A stretch of 64,000 bases of DNA, from positions 3,286,001 through 3,350,000 of the forward strand of contig CP104100.1 of assembly GCA_025163595.1 (NCBI GenBank), given 5' to 3'. The notes beneath the pieces are model-generated. The model worked only from the letters and a program-made list of their open reading frames with translations, searched no databases and had not been told where the DNA came from. Of this stretch, positions 18,240-27,223 are shown piece by piece. A program made the position numbers and the translations under genes. This stretch comes from Phaeobacter sp. G2 (lineage in GTDB: Bacteria; Pseudomonadota; Alphaproteobacteria; Rhodobacterales; Rhodobacteraceae). Position 1 is the stretch's first letter; each line of letters opens with the position of its first letter.

Positions 18240-19595
18240 TCAAGTTGTCCGGCTTGGTTGTTTCATTGTGACCAATTCTTCCGACATGGTGGGGTGAACC
18301 GCAACCGTCCGATCGAAATCTTCCTTGGTTGCCCCCATTTTTATCGCAATACCGGCCAATTGGATCATCTCGCCAGCCCCCGGCGCCACGATGTGACAGC
18401 CCAGAACCTTGCGGTTTGCCTTGCTGACGATCAATTTCATCAGCACTTTCTGCGCCCGCCCGGCAAAGCTTTGCTGCATCGGCTTAAAGCTGGCGGAATA
18501 GACCTCGATTGGTTCCTGCGCCGCCGCCTCTTCCTCAGACAGACCCACAGTGCCCATTTCCGGCTGGGTAAAGATCGCCGTCGGGATCAGCTCGTGATCG
18601 GGGCTGGTGGGGTTGCCTTTGAACACTGTCTCGACAAAGGCCATACCTTCGCGGATCGCAACTGGTGTCAAATTGGCGCGGTCGGTGACATCGCCAATGG
18701 CATAGACCGACGGCACACCCGTCTGGCTGTATTCATCGACCAGGATTTCACCCTTTTTGCCCCGTGCAATGCCCAGCGCTTCAAGCCCCAGATTGTCGGC
18801 ATTGGGGTGACGTCCAGTGGCATACATCACCTGATCAAACAGGGTCTCATTGCCCTTGGTATCGGTGACCCGGATCTTGTCGCCATCCTTGACCATGGAC
18901 ACCACATTGGTTTCCAGCTGCAAATCAATGCCGCTTTCGATCATGCCTGCGGCGACCACGTTGCGGGCCTCTTCGTCAAAGCCGCGCAGGATCTGGGTGC
19001 CGCGATAGAATTGCGTGGTCTTTACCCCAAGCCCATTCATAATGCCGGCAAACTCGGATGCGATATAGCCACCGCCCACGATCAGGATCGCCTCTGGAAG
19101 TTTTTCCAGATGGAACATCTCGTTCGAGGTGATCGCCAGATCCGAGCCGGGGAATTCCGGCACCGTAGGCCAGCCACCTGTGGCGATCAGGATATGTTTT
19201 GCGGTCTTTTGCGTGCCATCCGCCAGCGCCACCGTATGGGCGTCAACCAGGGTGGCGCGGCTGTCGTAATTGGTGACTGAGTTGTTTTTCAGGATGCCAC
19301 GGTAGATGCCTTCCAGCCGGTCCAGTTCGGCGTGCAGCTTGGCCTTGAAGCTGTCCCAATCAAAGGCGCCGCCCTTGATATCCCAGCCATAGGCCTGCGC
19401 ATCCCCCACCATGGCAGAATACTCAGAGGCAAAAACCATCAGCTTTTTGGGCACACAGCCGCGAATGACACAGGTGCCGCCATAGCGGTCTTCTTCGGCC
19501 AGGGCGACCTTGGCGCCTTCCTGTGCGGCCACACGCGCGGCGCGCACCCCGCCAGAGCCACCGCCAATAACAAAAAGATCGTAGTCAAAGCTCAT
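18240..19595 (-). CDS. gor: Glutathione-disulfide reductase
   Basis: A 451-residue flavoprotein disulfide reductase that keeps glutathione reduced with NADPH. The FAD Rossmann motif GGGSGGVRAARVAA is at 11-24, the redox-active disulfide GGTCVIRGCVPKKL at 39-52 (Cys42, Cys47), the NAD(P)-binding glycine motif GGGYIASEFAG mid-protein and the catalytic HPTMSEE near 434. Gor-like rather than mercuric reductase or dihydrolipoamide dehydrogenase, judged from the GCVPKK context. It sits 14 bases after rpiA, so the two probably share a transcript that links NADPH-producing pentose metabolism with its use. Confidence 0.95.
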   Translation of the reverse strand: MSFDYDLFVIGGGSGGVRAARVAAQEGAKVALAEEDRYGGTCVIRGCVPKKLMVFASEYSAMVGDAQAYGWDIKGGAFDWDSFKAKLHAELDRLEGIYRGILKNNSVTNYDSRATLVDAHTVALADGTQKTAKHILIATGGWPTVPEFPGSDLAITSNEMFHLEKLPEAILIVGGGYIASEFAGIMNGLGVKTTQFYRGTQILRGFDEEARNVVAAGMIESGIDLQLETNVVSMVKDGDKIRVTDTKGNETLFDQVMYATGRHPNADNLGLEALGIARGKKGEILVDEYSQTGVPSVYAIGDVTDRANLTPVAIREGMAFVETVFKGNPTSPDHELIPTAIFTQPEMGTVGLSEEEAAAQEPIEVYSASFKPMQQSFAGRAQKVLMKLIVSKANRKVLGCHIVAPGAGEMIQLAGIAIKMGATKEDFDRTVAVHPTMSEELVTMKQPSRTT

Positions 19596-19609
19596 CTTAG
19601 TTCTGCCTT

Positions 19610-20398
19610 TTAATCGGAGAGGTCGGAAAACAGATTGTCGGTTTCGACAAAATCCAGTTTTTCCCGCTCTACCGTGCCTTCGTTGATATCTCGCACTTCC
19701 ACATTGCCATCCCCATAGCCGATGATGACGGTGTCACAGATATCAATGAACAAGCCGTTTTCAACCACGCCCGGGATCTGGTTGATCACCAGCGCCAGCT
19801 GCCGTGCGTTGCCAATCCGGTGCAGATGAAGGTCCAGGATATGGTTGCCCTCATCGGTCATAAAGGCCCGATCCCCATTCATCCGCAGGCTGGCAGACCG
19901 CCCCAAAACATCCATGGAAACAAGGGTTTCCTCGATCAAAGCCTGGCTCGTCTGCCAACCAAAGGGAATGACCTCTACCGGCAGGGGAAAGGCCCCGAGG
20001 TTTTCGACCTCTTTGCCTGCATCAGCGATCACCACCATTTGATCAGAGGCGGTGGCGACGATCTTTTCCTGCAACAAGGCGCCACCGCCGCCCTTGATCA
20101 GGTTGAGATCGCGGTCGAACTCATCAGCGCCGTCAATGGTCAGATCCAGCCATTTGGCCTCATCCAGCGAAGTCACAGGGATGCCAACCTCGCGGGCCAG
20201 CTCTGCGGTGCGGGTCGAGGTGGGCACAGCGGTGAACTTCAACCCCTCTTCGCGCACCATTTCCCCAAGGCAGCGCACCAGCCAGGCCGCGGTAGAGCCC
20301 GTGCCCAACCCAACCCGCATACCATCCTCAACCAAGCCCGCCGCGCGTTTGGCCGCGACGAATTTTGCCTTGTCGATAGGGGACAATTCTCCGGTCAT
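19610..20398 (-). CDS. rpiA: Ribose-5-phosphate isomerase A
   Basis: A 262-residue enzyme interconverting ribose 5-phosphate and ribulose 5-phosphate. Family motifs are GLGTGSTAAWLV near 30-41 (phosphate-binding loop), DGADEFDRDLNLIKGGGGALLQEK near 90-113 with catalytic Asp, Glu and Lys, and the C-terminal GLFIDICDTVIIG. A somewhat longer C-terminal tail (VREINEGTVEREKL-like, then an acidic end) exceeds the E. coli protein. It is first in a minus-strand run with gor. Confidence 0.95.
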   Translation of the reverse strand: MTGELSPIDKAKFVAAKRAAGLVEDGMRVGLGTGSTAAWLVRCLGEMVREEGLKFTAVPTSTRTAELAREVGIPVTSLDEAKWLDLTIDGADEFDRDLNLIKGGGGALLQEKIVATASDQMVVIADAGKEVENLGAFPLPVEVIPFGWQTSQALIEETLVSMDVLGRSASLRMNGDRAFMTDEGNHILDLHLHRIGNARQLALVINQIPGVVENGLFIDICDTVIIGYGDGNVEVRDINEGTVEREKLDFVETDNLFSDLSD

Positions 20399-20512
20399 TG
20401 GCTGGGCTCCGTGATTAGCTGTTTGCCAGCCTTATAGGCAAAGCCCCGCCCTTAGGCGAGCGGCAATTGGGCGCCTTTTCCGCCCGCAGCCCCTCCGCGC
20501 CGGTAAACATGT

Positions 20513-20572
20513 CGCTGAAAGGCGTGTTTCCTATTGGAAACGCCGGAATCGGGCGCTATTTGCATTTCAGCG
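20513..20572. promoter_or_regulatory. Nested inverted repeats upstream of the GST-sdaA pair
   Basis: An outer repeat CGCTGAAA (20513-20520) is complemented at 20565-20572. Immediately inside it GGCGTGTTTCC (20521-20531) pairs with GGAAACGCC (20536-20544) with one bulged base. The element ends 17 bases before the ATG at 20590, so it could be an operator or a structured leader. Confidence 0.4.
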
Positions 20573-20589
20573 AGATTTAGAAAGCTCCC

Positions 20590-21297
20590 ATGACAGATCA
20601 GTACCGCCTCCATTACGCCCCTGACAACGCCTCGCTGGTGATCCGGCTGGTGCTTGAGGAGCTTGGCTTGCCCTACGAGACCTGTCTGGTGGATCGCCGG
20701 GCCGGTGCGCAGGAAAGCGCCGCATACCGGGCGATCAATCCCCATGGGCTGATCCCTGTTCTGGAAACCCCCGATGGGGCGATTTTTGAAACCGCCGCAA
20801 TCCTGCTGTGGCTGGCGGATCGCCACGGCCAGCTTGCCCCCGCCCCCAACAGCCCAGAGCGCGGCGATTTTCTCAAATGGCTGTTCTTTGCCTCCAACAC
20901 CCTGCATGCGGATCTCAGGATTTCGTTCTATCCAGAGAAATACATTGGCGCCGCGCCACAGGATCAGACGGTTCTGACCCGCAGTATCCAGCAGCGCCTT
21001 GCGGTGCATCTTCGCCATCTCGACGATTTGGCCGCCACCAAACCCAATTGGTTTGGCCATAAGGTGCCCTCGGTGCTGGATTATTATCTCGGCTGCATGA
21101 TGCGCTGGATGGCGCTTTACCCAGCCCAAAGCGATCGCAGCTGGTATCGGTTGACAGACTACCCGCATCTGCGCCAGCTGTTGCAACAGCTGGAACGCCG
21201 CCCTGCCACCCAGACCGCGCAACAGGCCGAAGGGCTTGGCGCCACGCCCTTTAGTCAGCCAATTCTCGCCAATCCCCCAGAAGGATCTGCTACCTGA
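20590..21297 (+). CDS. Glutathione S-transferase family protein
   Basis: A 235-residue GST-fold protein. The N-terminal thioredoxin-like domain includes RLVLEELGLPYE (18-29), the cis-Pro region NPHGLIPVLETPDG (about 50-63) and FETAAILLWLAD (65-76). The C-terminal helical domain contains PSVLDYYLGCMMRW in place of the usual N-capping box. The substrate is unknown. Its stop overlaps the sdaA start by one base (TGATG), so translation of serine deaminase is coupled to it, which suggests a shared function or regulation. Confidence 0.88.
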   Translation: MTDQYRLHYAPDNASLVIRLVLEELGLPYETCLVDRRAGAQESAAYRAINPHGLIPVLETPDGAIFETAAILLWLADRHGQLAPAPNSPERGDFLKWLFFASNTLHADLRISFYPEKYIGAAPQDQTVLTRSIQQRLAVHLRHLDDLAATKPNWFGHKVPSVLDYYLGCMMRWMALYPAQSDRSWYRLTDYPHLRQLLQQLERRPATQTAQQAEGLGATPFSQPILANPPEGSAT

Positions 21298-22670
21298 TGT
21301 TCCTCTCCGTTTTTGACATGTTCAAAGTGGGCATTGGCCCCTCTTCTTCGCACACCATGGGCCCGATGGTCGCGGCAGCGCGGTTTCTCGACATGATGCG
21401 CGCCTCGCCCTTTGAATTCCACGGGCTGCGTGCCTCGCTGCATGGGTCGCTGGCCTTTACCGGTGTCGGCCATGCCACCGACCGCGCCACCATTCTGGGC
21501 CTTGGGGGCTTTGTGCCCGACACCTATGATGACGAAAAGGCCGAGACCTTTTTGGCAGAGCTGGCCAAGACCCATTCGCTGCAGCCCGAAGGCCTGCCAC
21601 CACTGCATTTCAACCCCAAAGCCGATATGGTCTTTGACTATGACCACGCGCTGGAAGGCCACGCCAATGGCATGATCCTGATGGCCACGGACGCCCAGGG
21701 CGATGTGATTTTGCGGCAGGTGTTTTACTCTATCGGCGGTGGCTTTGTCGTCACCGAAGAAGAACTGGCCCAGGGCAAGGACACTGATGAGGGCGCTCCC
21801 GTTCCTTTCCCGTTCAAATCCGCCAATGAAATGCTGGCCATGGCCAAATCCAGCGGCAAAAGCATTGCCCAGATGAAGCGGGCCAATGAAGTGGCCCGTG
21901 GGTGCCCTGAAAGCCTGTCCAAGGGAACCGCACGCATCTGGCAGGTGATGAACGACTGCATCAATCGCGGGCTGGAGCGCGACGGCATCCTGCCCGGCGG
22001 TCTGTTTGTGCGCCGCCGCGCCAAGGGCATCCATGACAGCCTGATGGCGGAACGTGGCATGAACCAGAGCGCGCCCCATACCATCAACGACTGGATGAGC
22101 GTCTATGCCATGGCGGTGAATGAGGAAAACGCCGCCGGAGGTCAAGTTGTCACGGCCCCCACCAATGGCGCGGCCGGCACCCTGCCTGCGGTGATCCGCT
22201 ACTACCTGGACCATGTGCCCGGTGCGTCAGACTCTCACATCGAAGATTTCCTGCTGACCGCCGCCGCCATTGCCGGCTTGGTCAAATTCAACGCCTCTAT
22301 CTCTGGTGCCGAAGCTGGCTGCCAGGCCGAGGTTGGCTCGGCTGCGGCAATGTCGGCTGCTGGGCTGTGTGCGGTGATGGGCGGCACCCCCGAACAGGTG
22401 GAGAATGCCGCCGAAATCGCGCTGGAGCACCACCTTGGCATGACCTGCGATCCGGTCAAAGGCCTGGTGCAGGTGCCCTGCATCGAGCGCAACGGGCTGG
22501 CGGCAATCAAAGCGGTCTCGGCCGCCTCGCTGGCGCTGCGTGGTGACGGGCAGCATTTTGTGCCACTGGATGCCTGTATCGAGACCATGCGCCAGACCGG
22601 GGCCGATATGCACGAGAAATACAAAGAAACCTCGCTGGGCGGGCTGGCTGTCAACGTACCCAACTGCTGA
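21297..22670 (+). CDS. sdaA: L-serine ammonia-lyase (serine deaminase)
   Basis: A 457-residue single-chain, iron-sulfur-dependent enzyme that converts L-serine to pyruvate and ammonia. The N-terminal beta domain opens with MFLSVFDMFKVGIGPSSSHT, the family hallmark. The catalytic alpha domain has GAEAGCQAEVGSAAAMSAAG (Cys cluster ligand) and TCDPVKGLVQVPCIERN with further cysteines for the [4Fe-4S] cluster. Length and motifs are complete. Translationally coupled to the upstream GST-like gene. Confidence 0.96.
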   Translation: MFLSVFDMFKVGIGPSSSHTMGPMVAAARFLDMMRASPFEFHGLRASLHGSLAFTGVGHATDRATILGLGGFVPDTYDDEKAETFLAELAKTHSLQPEGLPPLHFNPKADMVFDYDHALEGHANGMILMATDAQGDVILRQVFYSIGGGFVVTEEELAQGKDTDEGAPVPFPFKSANEMLAMAKSSGKSIAQMKRANEVARGCPESLSKGTARIWQVMNDCINRGLERDGILPGGLFVRRRAKGIHDSLMAERGMNQSAPHTINDWMSVYAMAVNEENAAGGQVVTAPTNGAAGTLPAVIRYYLDHVPGASDSHIEDFLLTAAAIAGLVKFNASISGAEAGCQAEVGSAAAMSAAGLCAVMGGTPEQVENAAEIALEHHLGMTCDPVKGLVQVPCIERNGLAAIKAVSAASLALRGDGQHFVPLDACIETMRQTGADMHEKYKETSLGGLAVNVPNC

Positions 22671-22741
22671 CCACGGTTTAATTTTCCGTTCTCAGGCAAC
22701 CAGAACTTGCACCTTTCTGGCGCCGCCCCTAGCGTGGCGCC

Positions 22742-23680
22742 ATGACACAAAACAACGCCCTAGATCGTCCTCTGCTCGGCATCTCATTGATGCTGGGGTT
22801 CTGCATTCTGATCCCGCTGGGGGACGCCATTGCCAAACTGCTGGCAGAAAGCGTGCCCGTTGGGCAGATCGTTTTTGTGCGCTTTGCTTCTCAGGCGCTG
22901 ATTCTGCTGCCTGTCTCGCTGCTGCTGGGGCAAAGCCTGCGAATTTCGCGCCACCTGCTGCCGCCCGTGCTGCTGCGCACCGTGCTGCAGATGGCTGGGA
23001 TTACCGCCATGTTCAACGCCCTGCGCTATCTGCCGCTGGCGGATGCGGTGGCAATTGCTTTTGTGATGCCCTTTATCATGTTGCTGCTGGGTAAATACGT
23101 GTTGGGCGAAGAGGTGGGCTTTCGCCGTCTTGCCGCCTGCGTTGTTGGCTTCATTGGCACGCTTTTGGTGATCCAGCCCAGCTTTGCCGTGGTGGGGCTC
23201 AATGCGCTCTGGCCCCTGGCCGTCGCGGTGATCTTTGCCCTGTTCATGCTGGTCACCCGCAAGATAGCCAAAGAGACCTCTCCGATTCCACTGCAGGCGA
23301 TGTCCGGTATCATCGCTTCGGTGCTAATGCTGCCGCTGTTCTGGCTGGGCCATAGCTGGGAGATTGCCGTTCTTAGTCCCTCTCTGCCCTTACAGGACAG
23401 TTGGACCCTGCTGGCCATGGCCGGTGGGCTGGGCACCCTGGCCCATCTGTTGATGACCTGGAGCCTGCGCTATGCGCCCGCTTCGACGCTGGCCTCGATG
23501 CAGTATCTGGAAATTCCCATTGCCACCATTGTGGGCTGGCTGGTCTTTAACGAGCTGCCCAACACCCTGGCCAGTCTTGGCATTGGCCTCACTGTGGCGG
23601 CAGGGCTGTATGCGATCCTACGCGAGCACAGCGTCGCAAAAGGCGCCGCCCTGGCCAAATCGCCGCCGCCAGTTACCTAA
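22742..23680 (+). CDS. DMT-superfamily (EamA) transporter
   Basis: A 312-residue protein with ten hydrophobic segments in two EamA domains. Marks are the YLPLADAVAIAFVMPFIMLLLG stretch (about 100-121) and its counterpart APASTLASMQYLEIPIATIVGWLVFNE (about 243-269), both typical of the group related to S-adenosylmethionine or riboflavin carriers. The substrate is unknown. The stop codon falls in a short tandem repeat and the gene converges with the thiamine diphosphokinase gene. Confidence 0.88.
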   Translation: MTQNNALDRPLLGISLMLGFCILIPLGDAIAKLLAESVPVGQIVFVRFASQALILLPVSLLLGQSLRISRHLLPPVLLRTVLQMAGITAMFNALRYLPLADAVAIAFVMPFIMLLLGKYVLGEEVGFRRLAACVVGFIGTLLVIQPSFAVVGLNALWPLAVAVIFALFMLVTRKIAKETSPIPLQAMSGIIASVLMLPLFWLGHSWEIAVLSPSLPLQDSWTLLAMAGGLGTLAHLLMTWSLRYAPASTLASMQYLEIPIATIVGWLVFNELPNTLASLGIGLTVAAGLYAILREHSVAKGAALAKSPPPVT

Positions 23681-23722
23681 GCGCCCGTTACATAAGTGCC
23701 CGTTACATAAGCGCCTGTATAA
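23678..23722. repeat. 15-bp tandem repeat across two convergent gene ends
   Basis: TAAGYGCCCGTTACA occurs at 23678-23692 and 23693-23707, followed by shortened copies starting at 23708 and 23720. The transporter stop (23678-23680) and the thiamine diphosphokinase stop (23703-23705) both lie in it. Confidence 0.6.
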
Positions 23723-24359
23723 GCGCGGGCAAATGATGACGTGGCACCAACCCCAACAGCCCCGGCCCATCAACTGTGAGCGTCACCGGGCCTAGTGCCC
23801 GGTTTGAGGTGCCGATCTGCCCACCCGGGCGCATCACCAACCCCTCAAGCGGCCACTCCAACCCGACAGACTCTGCGCGCACTTCGCGCAAGGGAAACAG
23901 GGATACGGTCTCCCCCGCCTGCAGCGGCAGCGCGATCCGGGCAGGCAGGTGGAAAATCACCTCCTGCGCCCCCAACAGGATGCAGGGCGGGCCAATGTCC
24001 CGTACCAGAGCATTGAGAACCGCAAGTTGATGATCGACCCTGCCACCCAGAAACCCAACTGCCAGAACCAAAGGCGCGCGGATTGCCCGCAGGGCTTTTT
24101 CAAAGTCCGTGCTGTCCTGCTCGGTCACCCGACACAGCCGATCTGGCGGAATCTGTGCCAAAACCTGCGGTGAAATTGAATCAAAATCTCCGATCACAGC
24201 ACTTGGCAGGTGATTCAAAGCCAGCGCGTGATCGGCGCCCCCGTCCGCAGCGACTAAAAAATTGGTTAATGAAAGCGCCCAATTCAGGTCGCCTTCCCCC
24301 AGATCACCGCCACCAACCAGAGTCACTGGTCCCATTTCGTCTACAATAAGCTCGTTCAT
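23703..24359 (-). CDS. Thiamine diphosphokinase
   Basis: About 218 residues. The N-terminal GPVTLVGGGDL and AADGGADHAL motifs, GDFDSI (substrate and metal binding), TDFEKAL, and GGRVDHQLA (catalytic domain end) are the signature set of prokaryotic thiamine pyrophosphokinases, which make thiamine diphosphate from thiamine and ATP. I chose the ATG at 24359, which puts VTLVGGG at the usual distance from the N-terminus; a GTG at 24404 would add 15 residues. No TPP riboswitch is visible upstream. It is divergent from the long acidic-protein gene. Confidence 0.9.
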   Translation of the reverse strand: MNELIVDEMGPVTLVGGGDLGEGDLNWALSLTNFLVAADGGADHALALNHLPSAVIGDFDSISPQVLAQIPPDRLCRVTEQDSTDFEKALRAIRAPLVLAVGFLGGRVDHQLAVLNALVRDIGPPCILLGAQEVIFHLPARIALPLQAGETVSLFPLREVRAESVGLEWPLEGLVMRPGGQIGTSNRALGPVTLTVDGPGLLGLVPRHHLPALIQALM

Positions 24360-24498
24360 GCCGAGATTAATCGCAGATATAGAAACCAGCCACAATCTAA
24401 ACACAAAATGATACGATCAATTGCACGGATTCGAGCAGAATTTGACGAGCTAGCCCATATTGTAAATGACAATTACTTTGGCGAGGACGAGCAAACCG

Positions 24499-26874
24499 AT
24501 GGTACACAACAACAAAGTTCTGACGGTTTCCTATGGAACCTTCTCCTGCACCTTGGAAGGGTTCGAGGATTCCTTTGGCACGATGAAGGCCATTGCCGAG
24601 TATTTCCGTGATCTGGCATCCGATGACCGCTACTTTGGTGCCGAGCCACCGCAGCCAGACGCAGAGATGCTGGCCCGCATCGCTCAGCGCGAAGTGGCGC
24701 GTCAGGTTGAAGCCCGCACCAGCAGCGATGGCATCCACCTGCGCACGACAACCCCAGAAGCGGCCCCATCGCAGCCCACGATAGCCCCCCAAACCGCCGA
24801 GCCCGCAGCAGAGCCTGAGCAAGCACCTGCGGCAGAGCCAGATCGTCCGGCACGTCTGGCGCAGGACACCATTGATGTCGCCCCCAGCGAAGTTGACCTG
24901 TTTGAAGAAGACGACACCCAGTCCGAGGCCCCCAGCGAAGCTAATACCGCTGCCGAAGCCAATGCTGTTATCTTGGCAGATGCCCCTGCTCAAGCAGCCC
25001 CCGCAGAACAGTCCCAAACAGGCAGCATCGTGGAAAGCCCGGCTGCCTCAGTTGATCTGGCCACCATTGCGGCCATTTCCGCCGCCGTTTCCGATTCGCC
25101 AGCCTCCGAAGCTGCGACCATGGATGACAACACCGCAGAAGAGGTGGCGGAAAAGGTCCATTTCTTTGACGAAGATCTGGCCGCAGAGCCCGTGACCTCC
25201 GCGCCGCGCAGTGACACCGTTCCAGCCGCTGACAGCATCGCGGCCAAGCTCCTGCGCATTCGCTCCGTGGTGGCCAAAGCCCCGGAAGAGGAATTCTCTG
25301 AGGACGAGCACGCCGAGACCTTTATCGAAACAGCCCGGGCGGAAATGGCGCAGGTTGAAGACGAAGACCTGGAAGATATCGACGCCGAAAGCGATGAAAT
25401 TTCGCGGGTTCTGGATCGTATTGATCTGACCGGCAAGCGCGCCGACGCGGCGTCTGCGGCACAGGAAGCAGAGGCCACATCGGAGCCGCAAACACCGGCC
25501 CCCTCCAGCGAGGCACTGATCAATTCCGTCTTGCAGGAGGCCGCCCCTGATCCAGTGGCGGACCCCACCGCTGCTGCCCAGCCAGATGCCCAGCCCGTCA
25601 CTCAGGCAGACACCCAGGCCGACTCTCAGGTAGACACTCAGGCAGACTCTCGGGCGGCACAAGAGCCCCCTGCCCGCCCCAAACGCGGCATGCGCCTGGG
25701 CCGCCTCACAGCCTCCGAAGATTTGGCGCTCAACACTGCGAGCGACACTTCGGCCATAGACACAACTGCCGCGCCAAGCCCTGCTGAAGACGCTGCAGCA
25801 GAGCCTGCACCAACCGCGGCCCCGACTGCGCCCGAGATCGCACCCCAGACCGCAAAACCGCTGCGCGCCCGCATCGTCAAGGTAAAGCGCGCCGATCTGG
25901 AACAAGCCATGAGCTCCGGCAACCTGGAAGAGGTTGTCGAAACACCAACAGACGAAACGCCAGACAGCACGCCCTCTGCAGAAAGCTCACTGGACGCCGA
26001 TGAAGAGGCGGATCTGATGCGCGAACTGGCAGAGGTTGAAGCTGAGCTGCTTGCCAGTAATCAGGACAGCGCGCAGATCTCTGAGGTACAGGCAGAAACA
26101 GATGCCCCTTCGCCAAAAAGCGCGCCCGAACAGGCCGCTGATTCTGCATCTGCCCGCGAAGTAACCAGCAGAGCCAACCCGCAGACCACTCAGCCCGCAG
26201 ATAGCGATGTCACCCGCCTGATGGAGGCCGCAGAAAGCAAGCTCGGCGACCCCGACAATGCAACCTCGCGGGAAACCTACAGCCATCTGCGCGCCGCTGT
26301 CGCCGCCGCCGAGGCAGATCGCTCGGCCAGCCCGACCGGCGCCAAAACGGATGAGGCCGAACCCTATCGTGAGGATCTCGCCAGTGTGGTTCGCCCGCGT
26401 CGCCCGGAAGCGGGAGAGGCCACACGGTCGCGCAGCACGGGTAGCCGCACAGGCAGCCGCCCCGCGCCGCTAAAACTGGTGGCCGAACAGCGCATTGAAC
26501 CGGAGGTAAAAACCTCGGCCAAACCGGTGCGGCCACGGCGCATTTCCATGGCTGCTGACGATACGCCCTCGGCGCAGGCCGAAGCCTTTGGCAGCTTTAC
26601 CGACTATGTTCAGGATCTCGGCGCCACCGAGCTACACGAGATGCTGGAAGCGGCCGCCTCCTACCTCAGCTTTGTCGAAGGACGCGATAAATTCTCGCGC
26701 CCCCAGCTGATGAACAAGGTGCGCAGCGTCGGACATGGCGACTTCAATCGCGAGAACGGTCTGCGTTCCATTGGCCAATTACTGCGGGAGGGCAAGATCG
26801 AGCGCTCCGACAATGGTCAGTTCACCGCCACTGACGATATTGGCTTTCGCCCCCGCAAACGCGCCGCAGGCTAA
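24499..26874 (+). CDS. Long acidic protein with small conserved ends, function unknown
   Basis: 791 residues in three parts. The N-terminal 70 residues (MVHNNKVLTVSYGTFSCTL, then a helix KAIAEYFRDLASDDRYFG) look folded. Residues 70-680 are low-complexity, rich in Ala, Glu, Asp, Pro, Ser and Thr, and contain QADTQADSQVDTQADS repeats and an Arg-rich patch near 640-660. The last 100 residues (SFTDYVQDLGATELHEMLEA, then FSRPQLMNKV and LREGKIERSDNGQFTAT) look like a winged helix. I used the ATG at 24499 with GCGAGGA before it. It may be a scaffold or a nucleoid- or pole-associated protein; this is a guess. Confidence 0.75.
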   Translation: MVHNNKVLTVSYGTFSCTLEGFEDSFGTMKAIAEYFRDLASDDRYFGAEPPQPDAEMLARIAQREVARQVEARTSSDGIHLRTTTPEAAPSQPTIAPQTAEPAAEPEQAPAAEPDRPARLAQDTIDVAPSEVDLFEEDDTQSEAPSEANTAAEANAVILADAPAQAAPAEQSQTGSIVESPAASVDLATIAAISAAVSDSPASEAATMDDNTAEEVAEKVHFFDEDLAAEPVTSAPRSDTVPAADSIAAKLLRIRSVVAKAPEEEFSEDEHAETFIETARAEMAQVEDEDLEDIDAESDEISRVLDRIDLTGKRADAASAAQEAEATSEPQTPAPSSEALINSVLQEAAPDPVADPTAAAQPDAQPVTQADTQADSQVDTQADSRAAQEPPARPKRGMRLGRLTASEDLALNTASDTSAIDTTAAPSPAEDAAAEPAPTAAPTAPEIAPQTAKPLRARIVKVKRADLEQAMSSGNLEEVVETPTDETPDSTPSAESSLDADEEADLMRELAEVEAELLASNQDSAQISEVQAETDAPSPKSAPEQAADSASAREVTSRANPQTTQPADSDVTRLMEAAESKLGDPDNATSRETYSHLRAAVAAAEADRSASPTGAKTDEAEPYREDLASVVRPRRPEAGEATRSRSTGSRTGSRPAPLKLVAEQRIEPEVKTSAKPVRPRRISMAADDTPSAQAEAFGSFTDYVQDLGATELHEMLEAAASYLSFVEGRDKFSRPQLMNKVRSVGHGDFNRENGLRSIGQLLREGKIERSDNGQFTATDDIGFRPRKRAAG

Positions 26875-26932
26875 CCGCAGGCAGGTATGATCCGCTTGTA
26901 GGGGCAAGCCGAGACAGCTGCCAGACATAGAA

Positions 26933-26971
26933 AAGGCCCGACCGGAGTGATTTCCGGTCGGGCCTTCTTTT
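26933..26971. terminator. Strong terminator between convergent genes
   Basis: AAGGCCCGACCGGA (26933-26946) pairs perfectly with 26953-26966 around a six-base loop. It is followed on the plus strand by CTTTT and flanked on the minus strand by TTTT, so it can serve both the acidic-protein gene and the DUF2842 gene. Confidence 0.85.
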
Positions 26972-26986
26972 AGCTAAATGCCTGCG

Positions 26987-27223
26987 CTACTGATCTTCGG
27001 CCTCTGGGTCTTCCTTACCAACGCCGCGAAAGACGAACTTGAAAGGCAGCACCCAAAGCACCCCCAACACCGCGTAGATCAACAGCTCCAACAGGATTGG
27101 TGGCCGTTCAAACAGGCTCACCACGTTGACCGCAGCGATGATATAAAGCGGCATGCCAACCAGCAGGATGATCAACGCCCAGCGACGACGCGCCTTGTAG
27201 CTGAGCCCCGGCTTATCCGACAT
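26987..27223 (-). CDS. DUF2842 small membrane protein
   Basis: A 78-residue protein with two transmembrane helices (about 14-35 and 45-65) and an acidic C-terminus (VGKEDPEAEDQ). The pattern SYKARRRWALIILLVGMPLYI and LPFKFVFRGVGK fits DUF2842, a small alphaproteobacterial inner-membrane family without known function. Its start coincides with the purA stop, so the two genes form an operon. Confidence 0.85.
   Translation of the reverse strand: MSDKPGLSYKARRRWALIILLVGMPLYIIAAVNVVSLFERPPILLELLIYAVLGVLWVLPFKFVFRGVGKEDPEAEDQ

Noticed and set aside
17826..19280. 484-residue plus-strand frame
   Set aside because: It is antisense to hflK and gor, both with unmistakable motifs.
24360..24498. TPP riboswitch for the thiamine diphosphokinase gene
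   Set aside because: No THI-box elements are visible; the gap is short and AT-rich.
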